From NCBI RefSeq assembly GCF_030272615.1, contig NC_081406.1:266024192-266088191 (forward strand): a DNA stretch of 64,000 nt, given 5' to 3'. Source of the DNA: Cryptomeria japonica (taxonomy: Eukaryota; Streptophyta; Pinopsida; Cupressales; Cupressaceae). Within the stretch, counting starts at the first letter, position 1, and the number at the start of each line of letters is the position of its first letter. Of this stretch, positions 10,993-21,011 are shown in pieces. The translations under genes and the position numbers were made by a program. The notes below the pieces were generated by a model. That model was not told the DNA's origin. It did not search any database and was given only the letters and a program-made list of their open reading frames with translations.

Positions 10993-10997
10993 TTCTC

Positions 10998-11956
10998 TGT
11001 TGGAAATTGACACTCATCTGGTGATTTCAAATGACTTCCGATAGTTGCATATTTGTCTAGGCTTCTCATTGATGGTAACTCTTCTTGGTGATTCGATCCT
11101 GCAGTCGTGATTCATCTTATCTGGAAGATGGAGATAACCGGTAGGCAGTTAATCGGTAAAATAGGGTATTTCAGTAATGTTTTGGTCTAGAATGATTTAC
11201 GATGGTTGTGGTGTTTTTGTGATCTTGATGATTGGGAAGACCCTTAGGAAGCATGTGATTATAATATTTTGGTCTGGTTCTATGTTTTATTCAAGATTGA
11301 AGCCGACTTGGAGCTACACATTACACTTCTTGAAGCCAACTTGAAGGAGATTGCTTTTGTGTTAAGACCGGATATATAAGATCGATTTGGCCATTGATTT
11401 TCGATGTGTTAGATTTGGTGCGATTGAGCACAGTTTCACATGCGCACTTTTATTTCAGACCAACCAATAGATGACTGAGATAGAAACAAAGTATTCAGCA
11501 AAGAAAAGATAGTCAAAGGTTCAGTGCTTAACTAGAACTCATTTTTGCATAGTCAAATGCTGATTGAGAGTTCATTCCATTGCATTTTCTCATTATAATC
11601 AAATTGTAAGTCAGTGAGACTTCCCTGAAGGTTGTAGCCTTTCAGGCAATTTTAATTGAGCAATGAGCTCTAGGAAGTGAGCCTGAATGCAAGTGCATTC
11701 CCCATCTATGTAATATTTATGTACTCCTGGCCATAGTATATGAATATTGTGGGTTCCATCCCCACCATGGTTTTTCCCTTTCCGAGTTTCCATGCAAAAA
11801 TTTTGGTGTTATGGATTTGTGTATTCTTTGTTGCATGTTTATGTTCTTTTCTGTTATGCATTTCTAACCGATGGATAAAGAATAAGTTTGAGAATTTGAT
11901 TTTCGGTAGATCACTGATTCACCCCCCACCCCCCTCAGTGATATCTGATTTTAACA
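10998..11956 (+). mobile_element. Solo LTR of a Copia-type element, with target duplication
   Basis: Begins TGTTGGAAAT and ends TTTTAACA. It is flanked by a perfect 5-bp duplication TTCTC (10993-10997 and 11957-11961). It contains the block GTGGTTTTTCCC, shared with the other Copia-type LTRs here, and the terminal stem ATCACTGA (11910-11917) with TCAGTGAT (11935-11942) around a C-rich loop. No primer site or coding sequence follows, so it is a solo LTR left by recombination between two LTRs. Confidence 0.88.
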
Positions 11957-11961
11957 TTCTC

Positions 11962-12657
11962 AATGTGCAAATGGGATTTTCTAAAATAGGGATACTAATA
12001 TCTTGACCTTGGAATCCCACACAACAATATTACAAAAAGGATTTCTATGACTATCCAAAATAGGGAATAGTACTATATAGGAAAGAAAAGACCTTAGAAG
12101 GTCTATTATTGAAAAAGATAGAGGTGGAATGTGAAGTTTCCACTCAAAGGGAAATAAGAGAGTCTCAAGGATAATAATAATAATAGAGCTAAAATATGAT
12201 TTTCTAGCTAGAAGGGGAAGAACAAATTCCCCTATTCATAATAAGGACCCCAAAGAGGTGTGTTTTTATCAAGAGAGCTTGTATATCTCAACAATTTGAA
12301 TCCAACAAGGAAAACAAATAAAACACTCAAAACAAATTTATTATAAATTAAATTTAAGATAAATAATAACAAAACACTAATAAATCAATTACCAAATCAA
12401 TATTAACTACCTTATAAGATTGTATATTGTATCTGAATATATTTAGATCTATATTGATTGATGAAGAAGAAAAATATCAATTACATACTCAAAACAATCC
12501 ATAGTATCATATTTCCCTCATCTAGTTGCTTCTCTATCCCAACTATGATAAATGCTTATATAGGTATAGGAAATAGTTTAAATAGAGCCTAATAGATGTA
12601 AATGGAAATAAAAGTACCTCGGAGATGAGTCGATGGAAAAATTGAGTTACAAAGCTA
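11962..12657. other. AT-rich spacer without recognised genes
   Basis: About 700 bases with short A-rich and ATAATA runs. I see no coding frame, RNA gene or repeat boundary. Confidence 0.6.
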
Positions 12658-12662
12658 GAGCG

Positions 12663-13760
12663 TGTTGGCAAGAGACACTGCACAAGTCATCCGATGTTGT
12701 CATTGATGGAAACCCAAGTCAGTTATTCCATCCACAGTGTGCGATCTGATCCTACCAGAAGTCAGAGTGAAGATTTGGTTAAGTCCGACAAGTTAGAATA
12801 GAGCATCCAAAAAAGTGTAGTATTTTGGTCAGCATTTCATTTCTGTTGAATATTTTATGTTGCAGAGCTAGAGAAAGATAGTTAGATGTTTGGAGTAATC
12901 TTATCCTCTAGCGGTGATTGTCATGTGAGTTAGAAGATCTGATGTACAATTTTTTGGGTTGAATAGTGTGGTATGGCCGAGTTGGATAGTTGATCATTGT
13001 GCGGAATTGATGGAGTAATTTTGGTGATATTTTTTGTGATCAAGAATGTTTAGCCGACATTTGGGAAGCATGTGGTCAATTCATTTTGGTCTGCATATGC
13101 ATTGGAGTTTGGATTGAGCCGACTATGTATGCACATTTCATTATTTGTATAGTGTTCTTGAAGCTGACATGTAGAAGTCCTAATTTCATGTTGCGGATAT
13201 ATATGACCGATGGATATGATCATTTTCAATATCTATGGATGTGTGGAAAGTGTTTGTGATCGATTGTGCGCCATTTCACATGCACAAGTGAAGGATTTAT
13301 GCTCTGAAATATTGCAGAACAGTGGAATAAAGCAATGTGAGATTAAGTGTTTTGTGCTTAACCAGAACTGTACTTTGGCATTTGTAGATATTTTTTTTAG
13401 TTCAAACATTCCATTTATCTTTTGTAACAGATATTGTAAGACAATGAGTCATCTCAGGGTTGTAGCCCTTCTCATTTTGATTTGTTAGCTCTAGGCAATG
13501 TACTTGGATGCATGTGCATTCCATTGTAATCTTTATATTTGAGTGCACTCATTTTGTGGGTCTCATCCCCACTGTGGTTTTTCCCTTGATTGGGTTTCCC
13601 ATATATAAAATCTTGGTGTTATGGTGTTGTTGTTGATTGCTTTGTGTTTCTATATCTTTCCTTTGTTCATTTGCATTAAATGGTTGAAATAAAAAGTTAA
13701 TAAAGTTGAAAATTGCAAAACACTAATTCATCCCCCTCTCAGTGTTCCTTGATCCCAACA
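12663..13760 (+). repeat. N2 5' LTR
   Basis: It starts TGTTGGCAAGAGACAC and ends GATCCCAACA. It repeats 15465-16578. The terminal stem is AACACTAA (13719-13726) with TCAGTGTT (13739-13746); one G-to-A change spoils a single pair. Confidence 0.92.
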
Positions 13761-13761
13761 A

Positions 13762-13774
13762 TTGGTATCAGAGC
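13762..13774 (+). other. N2 primer-binding site
   Basis: TTGGTATCAGAGC, a perfect match to the usual initiator tRNA-Met site, one base after the LTR end. Confidence 0.9.
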
Positions 13775-13828
13775 CTAGTCCCTCAAAAGTAGTTTAACAG
13801 CTTGAGGAGGATCCGAGAAGGTGATTCA

Positions 13829-14601
13829 ATGGATTTTGGTAGTCTTCAACATCAACTTATTGTGGCACTTGAGGATCTTGATCAATCCAAAGATGAAGTC
13901 CGGGAATTGAAAGGAAATCTGAAGGATGCTAAGAATTTCATTCAGTCATTGAAAGATCAGGTGAACAAGTCTAGGGAGAAGAGAAAGGAACTTGTTGATA
14001 AGCTAAAGGATAAATAAATCCAAAGCGTAGATGACCAAGCCTTGAAAGAGAAGACAAAAGACTGTAAGAAACTTGCTAAAGATAATGCAGTCCAAAAGAA
14101 TGAGATGGAATCTATAGTGATGAGGTTGAAAAAGGAGATTTAAGAAAGAAAGAAGAATGAAGAGAGTCTTAATCAATCCTTGAAATATAGATCTGATGAA
14201 TGTTGTAGACATGACTGCGAAAATGATAGTTGAAGCTTGAAATGCTACAATCCAAGAACAATGAGCAAGATCTTGAAAGGTAGATTGTCATTCTTAGGGA
14301 TGAACTTTCTACTACAAATGAGTACAAGGAGAAGTTCAAGATTAGCTTATCTAAGCTTAATGTGCTTTTGCAAAGTTAGAAGAGTGAATATGACAAGTGA
14401 GGACTTGGCTTTGAGAAAGGTGAAAGCTCTGGATTTGGTCAAGGCAATCCTAAATCAGCACATCAGAAGAACAAAGCTAAAAGGTCTCTAGTAAGACAAC
14501 CTAATGCTCAAAGATTCAATGGTAATTGTTTTGTTTGCAATAAATTTGGTCATATGGATAGTCAATGCAGAAATAGGATGAATCATAATGGTCAATGCTG
14601 A
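13829..14601 (+). pseudogene. N2 ORF1: coiled-coil protein with CCHC zinc knuckle
   Basis: The first ATG after the primer site (13829) opens a Lys/Glu/Leu-rich coiled coil (ALEDLDQSKDEVRELKG and on). In-frame stops occur at 14015-14017, after LKKEI near 14140, and further on. A frameshift near 14210-14240 moves the reading to the next frame. There follow a second helical stretch, the motif KSEYDK-stop-GLGF, a basic linker, and one intact zinc knuckle, CFVCNKFGHMDSQC (about 14537-14578). Coiled coil, GLGF-type motif and CCHC are typical of the C-terminal half of SIRE-type Copia gag, so this is probably a gag remnant that binds element RNA. The N-terminal gag domain is absent. Confidence 0.7.
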
Positions 14602-15215
14602 AAAGTTTGATCAATTCGGTAATTACTCCTTTTGAGTCATTAGAGAAGTCAGTTGAGGTCAAGGTCTGCAATGAATTTAATGCCAAAAGGCTCAAGACAT
14701 TAAAGAGAATGATTGTTGATAATAGAATTGTGTTAGATAACTATGTCAAGGGCATTCAAGATGCAGTATCCGAATGTGGCAATATCTACGAATCATGTCT
14801 ATCATTGTCAAAATTCACCGAGGATATTGAGAAGCAGTCCAAGGAGCATGAAAAACAATTAGTCAGTATATCTCAATGATTTGACCCCTTGTCAGTCTTT
14901 GTGGCTAGTAATAAAGATCAAGTAATATCTTTACTTGACAAAATAAAGAGCTTAAGCCATGATAAGGAGAAGATTATTTGCAGAGCTGGTGAACTTCGGA
15001 GTCACATCACTCCCAAGTTGGACACAATGCTCAGTGCGTTGAAGGAAGCTCAAGCTGCAGTAGTCACCAGTGACCCCTATGATCTTAAGTTGGTAGAGAT
15101 GCAATTATATCTCTTTAGTGACCTCATATTAGTCCTAGAATATCTCAAGAAGGGCTGGGATAGCCATTTGAGCTCATTGAAAAACATTTTTGCATATATC
15201 TTCAAGCTTATGTAA
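14595..15215 (+). pseudogene. N2 ORF2: helical protein of unknown function
   Basis: I do not recognise this protein. The ATG at 14595 overlaps the ORF1 stop (ATGCTGA). The frame runs to 15215 with one in-frame TGA at 14877. It is predicted mostly helical and charged (LKTLKRMIVDNRIV, FTEDIEKQSKEHEKQ, ISLLDKIKSLSHDKEK), with no Cys/His cluster and no catalytic motif. Its place, between a zinc-knuckle ORF and the purine tract, matches the C-terminal end of the much longer ORF2 of N3. It may be the remaining tail of such a protein after an internal deletion; I could not align the two convincingly by eye. Confidence 0.55.
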
Positions 15216-15300
15216 GTTAGTCATGTTTGTGTGTACATATGTCACTGTATATAGGATTTTGTGTAAATTTTTGGCATGTGAATCTCTACCTTTGCCGTTG

Positions 15301-15464
15301 ATGTCAAAGGGGGAGTGTAGAGTAGTGAAAAATGTTTCATTCATCTCAAGGGGACTTCTGGAGTTGTTGAATTTTTGAAGTTTTACAATGTACAAATGTT
15401 GGTACCAATTCCGACACTTAGTCATTTTTCACTAAGTGTTGCCATAAATGCCAAAGGGGGAGAT
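15301..15464 (+). other. N2 3' leader with two purine tracts
   Basis: ATGTCAAAGGGGGAG lies at 15301-15315, and the true tract AAAGGGGGAGA at 15453-15463 sits just before the 3' LTR. The same doubled arrangement is seen in C1 and N3. Confidence 0.75.
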
Positions 15465-16578
15465 TGTTGGCAAGAGACACTGCACATATCATTCATTGTT
15501 GTCATTGATGGCAACCCAAGTCAGTTATTTCATCCGTAGTGTGTGATTTGATCCTACTAGAAGTCAAAGTGAATAATTGGTCAAATCCAACAAGTTAGAA
15601 TAGAACATTCGACAAAGTATAGTATTTTGGTTGGCATTTCATTTCTATTGAATATTTTGTGTTGCGGAGCTAGGGGAAGATAGTTAGATGTCTAGAGTAC
15701 CTTATTCCAGAATATTAGCCTCCGATGGTGATTGTCATGTGAGTTAGAAGATTCGGTGTACAAGTTTTTGGGTTAAACAATGTGGTATGGTCAAGTTCGA
15801 TAGTTGATCATTGTGTGGAATTGATGGCGTAATTTTGGTGATTGTTTTTGAGATTGACAATGTTTAACTGACATTTGGGAAGTGTGTGGTCAATTCTTTT
15901 TGGTCCGTACATGCATTGGAGTTTGGATTGATCTGACTATGTATGCACATTTCATTATTTGTATAGTGTTCTTGGAGCCGACATGTAGAAGTCCTAATTT
16001 CATGTTGTGGATATACATGAAGGATGGATATGATCATTTTGGATGTCGGTGGCTGTGTGCCCAAAGTGTTTGTGATCGATTGTGCATAGTTTCATGTGCG
16101 CAAGTGAAGGATTTATGCTCTAGAATATTGCAGAACAATGGAACAGAGCAGTGTGAGATTAAGTGTTTTGTGCTTAACCAAAACTATACTTTGGCATTTG
16201 TAGATGTTGTTTTTTAGTTCAGACATTCCAATTATCTTTTGTAAAAGATATTGTAAGATAGTGAGTCTTCTCAGGGTTGTAGCCCTTCTCATATTGAGTT
16301 GTAAGCTCTAGGCAGTGTGCCCGAATGCATGTGCATTCTCTTGTAATATTTATATTTGAGTGCACTCATTTCATGGGTCTTATCCCCACTGTGGTTTTTC
16401 CCTTGATTGGGTTTTCCACGTATAAAATCTTGGTGTTATGGTGTTGTTGCTAATTGCTTTGTGTTTCTATATCTTTCCTTTATTCAATTGCATTAAGTGG
16501 TTGAAATAACAAGTTAATAAAGTTAAAAATTGCATAACACTGATTCACCCCCCCTCTCAGTGTCTTTTGATTCCAACA
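15465..16578 (+). repeat. N2 3' LTR
   Basis: It starts TGTTGGCAAG after the purine tract and ends TTCCAACA. It matches 12663-13760. The terminal stem ACACTGA (16537-16543) pairs perfectly with TCAGTGT (16557-16563). Confidence 0.92.
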
Positions 16579-16583
16579 TAGCA

Positions 16584-18186
16584 AGTCTAAAAAAAACCTA
16601 CTTTTCATATGAGAGGACTTTCAAAATGAGATAATAATGATTTTTTATGGTGTTGGTGGTTAGAAAAGTAAGAGGTACAAGATGGTTGGGGTGGGAAAGT
16701 GTTACAAGTCAAAAGGAGGATAAAAAATGATGCAATTTCTTATTTTGTAGCCAAATTATGCAAAATCATCACTTTCTATATATGAGTGGTTTTGAAATCA
16801 CCACAATAGTCATGAGACTATCATGTCAAGAATAAGTATACCTAGGTGGTTACAAAGTTATCCTAATAGTTTTAAACTTACTATAATGATTTCACAATTG
16901 TACCTATTGCAAGAAATAGGTTTGCCACTAATAGAAAGCTCAACAAAAATTAAGTCCATAAAGCATGCAAATAGGGAACCAAAGTTTGAAAGGTTCAGAG
17001 GGATGGTGATGATGATTAAGGGAATATTAAATTATGGGAGAGGGTATCAACCTATATAAACTGGATTCACTACAAAGCCCTTTTGTGGAATATGGAACAT
17101 GATTGGATGGAAATATTGACCTAATACATTATGGTGCAAAAATAGGCAGTTAAAGTGACATAAATATTTGTTCATCTCTTCATATTGAAGGAGGGTAGGA
17201 AATAAAATATTTGTAGGTAAAGCAATTGATGTGTACACCCCTTTCTAGTCCTAAGATTTTACATTCTTGACCAAACTATTTGCAACATCAATTTCTTATA
17301 CTATTTATTTTTTATTGTGAGTAGAAGTAGCATACACATTTACTACTAGTCTTTTATTTGCATATGTTGATCAAATTCTTGGTTAATTTAACCTATTATT
17401 TTTTTTCACATAATCCATGAAGCTATTTTTCTTGATTTTTGTTTATCCCCTAAACCACCTTGGATCCAAATCATGGGTACTTTTTGTTTACCATGTAATT
17501 TTTGTGTATGCTTTCAAAAGATATATATCTAATTATTTCCACATATTACTTTGGTAGATTTCTAATGTTTTGGGGGTGGGATTTACAATAATATAATAGA
17601 TATCCAAGTTATTAAACATGGATTTAGTCATAGATGGTTATCATAGTGCAACCAATGCAAGGTGGTAATGTTGTGGTGATCTACCAGTGACTTGTAATAT
17701 CTTATCTTTCTACTTAGTGTAGTGACCAACTATTGGCTATGCAACATTATATTAGTTGTGATAGGATTCTTTATTTTATGGCTTTGTAATAGTAAAATTT
17801 CCATACTCATTTCAACTTTCATTTAGTTGTGAATCCATTTTGAGAGAAATATTAATGCAAATACATATTGACCAATCACAAATTCTTGTTTGAAGTTGGA
17901 CTCATTCCTTATTTCTTTACACGTCTCCACCTCTACATGTTCATCTACACTTTACCTTACCTCATGTGTTTCTATAAACATTACCATACACCTTATATTT
18001 ATTGTATCCTCCATATTTAGACATTCATTCACTACCTATATGTTATTATTCCCATGTCATAGGTTAATCTTGTGGGTGCAAGGTTGATCCCACACTTAAA
18101 GGTTTAACTCCTAAAGTTTTAAAATTCAAATTCAAAATCTAGCTCTCACCTATTTATTTCTCATGTTTAGCCAACTTGTTATATTT
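16584..18186. other. AT-rich spacer without recognised genes
   Basis: About 1.6 kb. Short open frames such as 16823-17059 have no domain signature. I see no LTR ends, RNA genes or long repeats. Confidence 0.6.
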
Positions 18187-18191
18187 TCATG

Positions 18192-18326
18192 CATTGAGAC
18201 TTGGACCAGCTAGGACTCGAACCTAGGACCTTCCATACGTTGTTGGAGTGCTCTACCACTAAGCTACTGGCCCCTCTTGGACCAGTCCATCATCGGTTCG
18301 AGTGTGGCTTATTTCCAACACCAACA
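18192..18326 (-). repeat. TRIM 3' LTR (minus orientation)
   Basis: 135 bp. On the plus strand it ends CCAACA and begins CATTGAGAC, where the 5' copy has TGTTGAGAC, so the terminal dinucleotide has mutated. It contains a tRNA-like sequence at 18202-18273. Confidence 0.9.
18202..18273 (-). other. tRNA-like sequence inside TRIM LTR, copy 1
   Basis: 72 nt on the minus strand, spaced like a tRNA. Acceptor arm: GGGCCAG with CTGGTCC (7 pairs, one G-U), then a discriminator A. D arm: GCTT/GAGC. T arm: CTAGG-TTCGAGT-CCTAG (5 perfect pairs). Pol III box A is TAGCTTAGTGG and box B is GGTTCGAGTCC. The anticodon arm is weak: four pairs (TCCA/TGGA) around an 8-nt loop, so it is unlikely to decode. No CCA is encoded and no nearby T-run terminator is seen. 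It could serve as an internal Pol III promoter or as a packaging or priming structure; both are inference. Confidence 0.8.
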
Positions 18327-18376
18327 CCCCCCTTAAGCCACACCTCTCATGTGCTTGGGCCTCCTAGCCTAGACCT

Positions 18377-18389
18377 GGCTCTGATACCA
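18377..18389 (-). other. TRIM primer-binding site
   Basis: On the minus strand, TGGTATCAGAGCC, perfect for initiator tRNA-Met and touching the end of the 5' LTR. Confidence 0.9.
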
Positions 18390-18524
18390 TGTTGAGACAT
18401 GGACCAACTAGGACTCGAACCTACGACCTTCCATATGTTGTTGGAGTGCTCTACCACCGAGCTACTGGCCCCTCTTGGACCAGTCCATCATCGGTCCGAG
18501 TGTGGCTTATTTGCAACACCAACA
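18390..18524 (-). repeat. TRIM 5' LTR (minus orientation)
   Basis: 135 bp, adjacent to the primer site. It starts TGTTGGTGTTG and ends TCTCAACA on the minus strand. Confidence 0.9.
18400..18471 (-). other. tRNA-like sequence inside TRIM LTR, copy 2
   Basis: Same layout as copy 1. The acceptor arm GGGCCAG/TTGGTCC pairs throughout with two G-U pairs, and the T arm GTAGG/CCTAG has four of five pairs. Box A is TAGCTCGGTGG and box B is GGTTCGAGTCC, identical to copy 1. Confidence 0.78.
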
Positions 18525-18529
18525 TCATG

Positions 18530-18992
18530 CAATTATTGCTATGTATTTGTATTTAAAGCAATGATTGCATTCATTTGGGACATTAAGGACATCAAACATT
18601 CATTGGTCAATCATTTACATACAAAAAGAATTTATTAAACATTTCAATAGTGCTTTAAAAGGAATAAAATTTTGCATAACCATTTTAGGATAGTTGCACA
18701 TGTGTTGGCTTCCTATTAATCATTAGCACAACTATAAAGATAATCCTATCAGATGGGAAAACCTAGGAGAACGTTACTTTTGTGTTCTATTGATCTTCCC
18801 TAGGTGTTTCTAAACATTACTAGTCCTTGACATTCAGTGAAGCATAAAGAATCAAAGTATACAAGTTTTCAACCAATATAATCATAGTTGCAATCTTCAA
18901 AACATATGCACGCTTGTAGAAATGACCTAGACCCATGGATTATACCATGAAACAACATTAATTTAGAGCCAAATTTGAGATGGGGAGCACAT
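18530..18992. other. AT-rich spacer without recognised genes
   Basis: About 460 bases between the TRIM and the G0 target duplication. No coding or RNA signal seen. Confidence 0.6.
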
Positions 18993-19513
18993 GCAAGTGT
19001 AGCATCGTAAATTGTACGCACTTGCTAGGGTGGTACAATTTCACACCTAGTTTAGCACCTGCCTTGGCACATTTTGCATTTTGCATTGCATTTCCCCTTT
19101 AGCACTTAATTAAATTAATTAGGTCTAAGGTTCTATTTTATCATCTCCTATATCATAAAGTTGGGCCCTTTCATTAAAGTGTGCCCTTTTCATTTTATTC
19201 CTCCAATACATCATTTAATCAAAAACCCTAATTAGATCCTATTTTGAACTTGGGGGCTTGATTTCGGGGGTCAAAACATCTCGAAATCACCTGTAACTTT
19301 GGGATTCTCTCTAAAATCATCATATCTGACGGCCTTGAAAATTTGGTGAAAATTTGTCGGGACCATGGCGCCCGGAGTGCACATGGTCCCAAACATTTTT
19401 CCCGAAATTTTAGGAGCGCGATCCAATCATAAAATAAAGCTTAACCCCAAGAAATTGGTGTGAGATTCAATCTCTAGGTCGGCCAAAAGTTGAAATTAAG
19501 ACCTAGGGTTTCA

Positions 19514-19521
19514 TATATAAG
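19514..19521 (+). promoter_or_regulatory. G0 5' LTR TATA box
   Basis: TATATAAG followed by AGCTCTCTTTC. It is conserved in the 3' LTR at 26521-26528. Transcription would start shortly downstream, placing the minisatellite in the transcribed leader. Confidence 0.65.
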
Positions 19522-20133
19522 AGCTCTCTTTCTTCATTGGAAAGGATCTGAATTTTGGCTTTCAAGGACCTTCTATGCAGCGAAAGAGTAGATCTTTGAA
19601 GACTTCAAAAACATTCAACATCCATCCATCAAGCATTCATCAATTTCATTAATCCATTTAGGGCTTTGAAGACACTGAAGAGCAATAGGGGATTACCGAC
19701 TGAAGATTGGCTTGTACCCCTCCCTTGGGGTTGGGTATGATTTCATGTTGTTTTCATGTCTTTGCATAAGCCTCATTATATCATTTGTATTCATGCTTTA
19801 GATCACTTTGCATCTTGATTTGGAGCATTTACATTATCATTTACAAGCAATTAAGGTTTACTTTCTAGGTTGCTCTAGTTTGCTTACTTGCATTTTAGGA
19901 TCTTGCACACACATAAGGTCTGCACACACATTACTTTTACAATACAACTTGGCTATTTGTGGAGGTGGAAATCACTGAAGCGGGGGTTTGACTAAGGCAA
20001 AACCCTATATAGCCGCCCATCATACTCTTTTCAGATATAAGTGTAGGTTTCAGGATTCGGACGACGCCGCAAGTTGCAAATCCAGGAGAAGCAGACCGAG
20101 ACAAACCTTCATACCAAATTTCAGAGCAAAAGA

Positions 20134-20227
20134 CCAGGACAGGGGCGTGGGGCGCCCTGGTCCTGCTAGGACAGGGGCGCTGGGCACCTTGGTCCCTGGG
20201 ACAGGGGCGCTAGGCGCCCTGGTCCTT
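20134..20227 (+). repeat. GC-rich dyad minisatellite, 3 units (5' LTR)
   Basis: Three units of about 30-32 bp built on GGACAGGGGCGCTGGGCGCC and GGTCC. Each can fold into a hairpin (AGGAC...GTCCT arms). The 3' LTR holds four units. Confidence 0.8.
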
Positions 20228-20667
20228 CTGTCAGACAGTAATTTTTAGCATTTTTGACAGCTTTTCAGGTTGCAAAACAGCAGTTTCAAGAGCAGTTTCA
20301 GGTGCAGAATCAAGACAGTGGCGCCCGCGCCCCCGTCCTGAACATTTTCACTCAGATTTTAACTCTGGGTATGCATTTGCATTCTTGCCTTGTCCTTGTG
20401 TTTACAGCTTTCCATTGTTTAATCTCAATTCTGCAATCTTGTTATTAGTTCATACTTACACTTTAGGGTTAATAGTTGAACCTGCATCATTCTATCTATC
20501 ATTTGCAACAAAGGAATAGAAATCCTAATAGGTATCCCATGGCTCTCTCTTCCACAAAAAGAAGTAGCCAATTGTGTGATACCTCTAGGCTCTTTCGTAT
20601 TCCACAAGTGTGTGATTGAAAGTGAGATTAGGGCATGTTTGCTTAGTGTCACTTTTTCCCCCGCACA

Positions 20668-21011
20668 TTTTGGTGAACCCGAGGTGAACTCCAATCTTCT
20701 CTAATTCTGATTTATGTTTTCAAATTTGAGTGTTTATGCTATTTCAAATTCAAATTTGTATTTACAAGTTTCAATTTCTTGCAAGATTCAAAAATTTAGA
20801 GGAAATTTTTGCTAAAACCCTAATTTTTCAATTCAAAGTTGAACTTGTGGATAGCTTATTTGGGATCAATAATTTCAAATCTGATTTAGGAACTCATTTG
20901 AATCATAAATTTCATTTTCTAAATCTACATTCTAAGTGCTTGCATTGGTTAAAATTAAACATTTCCTTCTATTTTGCATGTGTTATCATTTGAAAGAGGA
21001 AAATTGTTGTC
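20668..21011 (+). other. G0 primer-site region and leader
   Basis: The internal region opens TTTTGGTGAACCCGAGG right after the LTR. The TGG followed by tRNA-like sequence fits a primer site, but I cannot assign the tRNA. The leader to ATG 21012 is AT-rich and has no convincing gene. Confidence 0.5.

Larger units (their letters stand above)
12663..16578 (+). mobile_element. Non-autonomous LTR retrotransposon N2
   Basis: A 3.9-kb element with two 1.1-kb LTRs, an initiator-Met primer site, a 3' purine tract and only about 1.7 kb of internal sequence. That sequence codes for a coiled coil, one zinc knuckle and a helical tail; protease, integrase and RT are absent. Flanks are GAGCG (12658-12662) and TAGCA (16579-16583), which share only the middle AGC, so the duplication is uncertain. 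It would need enzymes from an autonomous Copia element; C1 shares its primer-site and purine-tract style. N3 has the same plan on a larger scale. Confidence 0.85.
18192..18524 (-). mobile_element. TRIM-type mini LTR element with tRNA-like LTRs
   Basis: A complete 333-bp minus-strand element. Two 135-bp direct repeats (18192-18326 and 18390-18524, ten differences by eye) flank 63 bp. Reading the minus strand, each LTR starts TGTTGGTGTTG. The 5' copy ends TCTCAACA and abuts a perfect initiator-Met primer site, TGGTATCAGAGCC (18377-18389). The purine tract TTAAGGGGGG (18327-18336) abuts the 3' copy. Perfect 5-bp target duplications TCATG lie at 18187-18191 and 18525-18529. There is no coding capacity, so it depends on enzymes supplied by others. 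The body of each LTR is a 72-nt tRNA-like sequence, unlike Cassandra TRIMs, which carry 5S rRNA sequence. Confidence 0.9.
18998..20667 (+). repeat. G0 5' LTR
   Basis: Starts TGTAGCATCGTAAATTG and ends CCCCCGCACA. A TATA box TATATAAG lies at 19514-19521. Upstream of it is a perfect 9-bp hairpin, GGGACCATG (19359-19367) with CATGGTCCC (19382-19390). Downstream is a GC-rich minisatellite (20134-20227). A short inverted motif GGGTTTG...AAACCC lies at 19984-20005. Confidence 0.94.

Noticed and set aside
18202-18471. Two functional tRNA genes
   Set aside because: The acceptor, D and T arms are good, but the anticodon arm is weak with an 8-nt loop, no terminator follows, and both copies lie inside matching LTRs of a TRIM.
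19988-20248. Small ORF conserved in both G0 LTRs (also 26998-27285)
   Set aside because: LTRs are duplicates by nature, so conservation between them means nothing, and the C-terminal half is the minisatellite.
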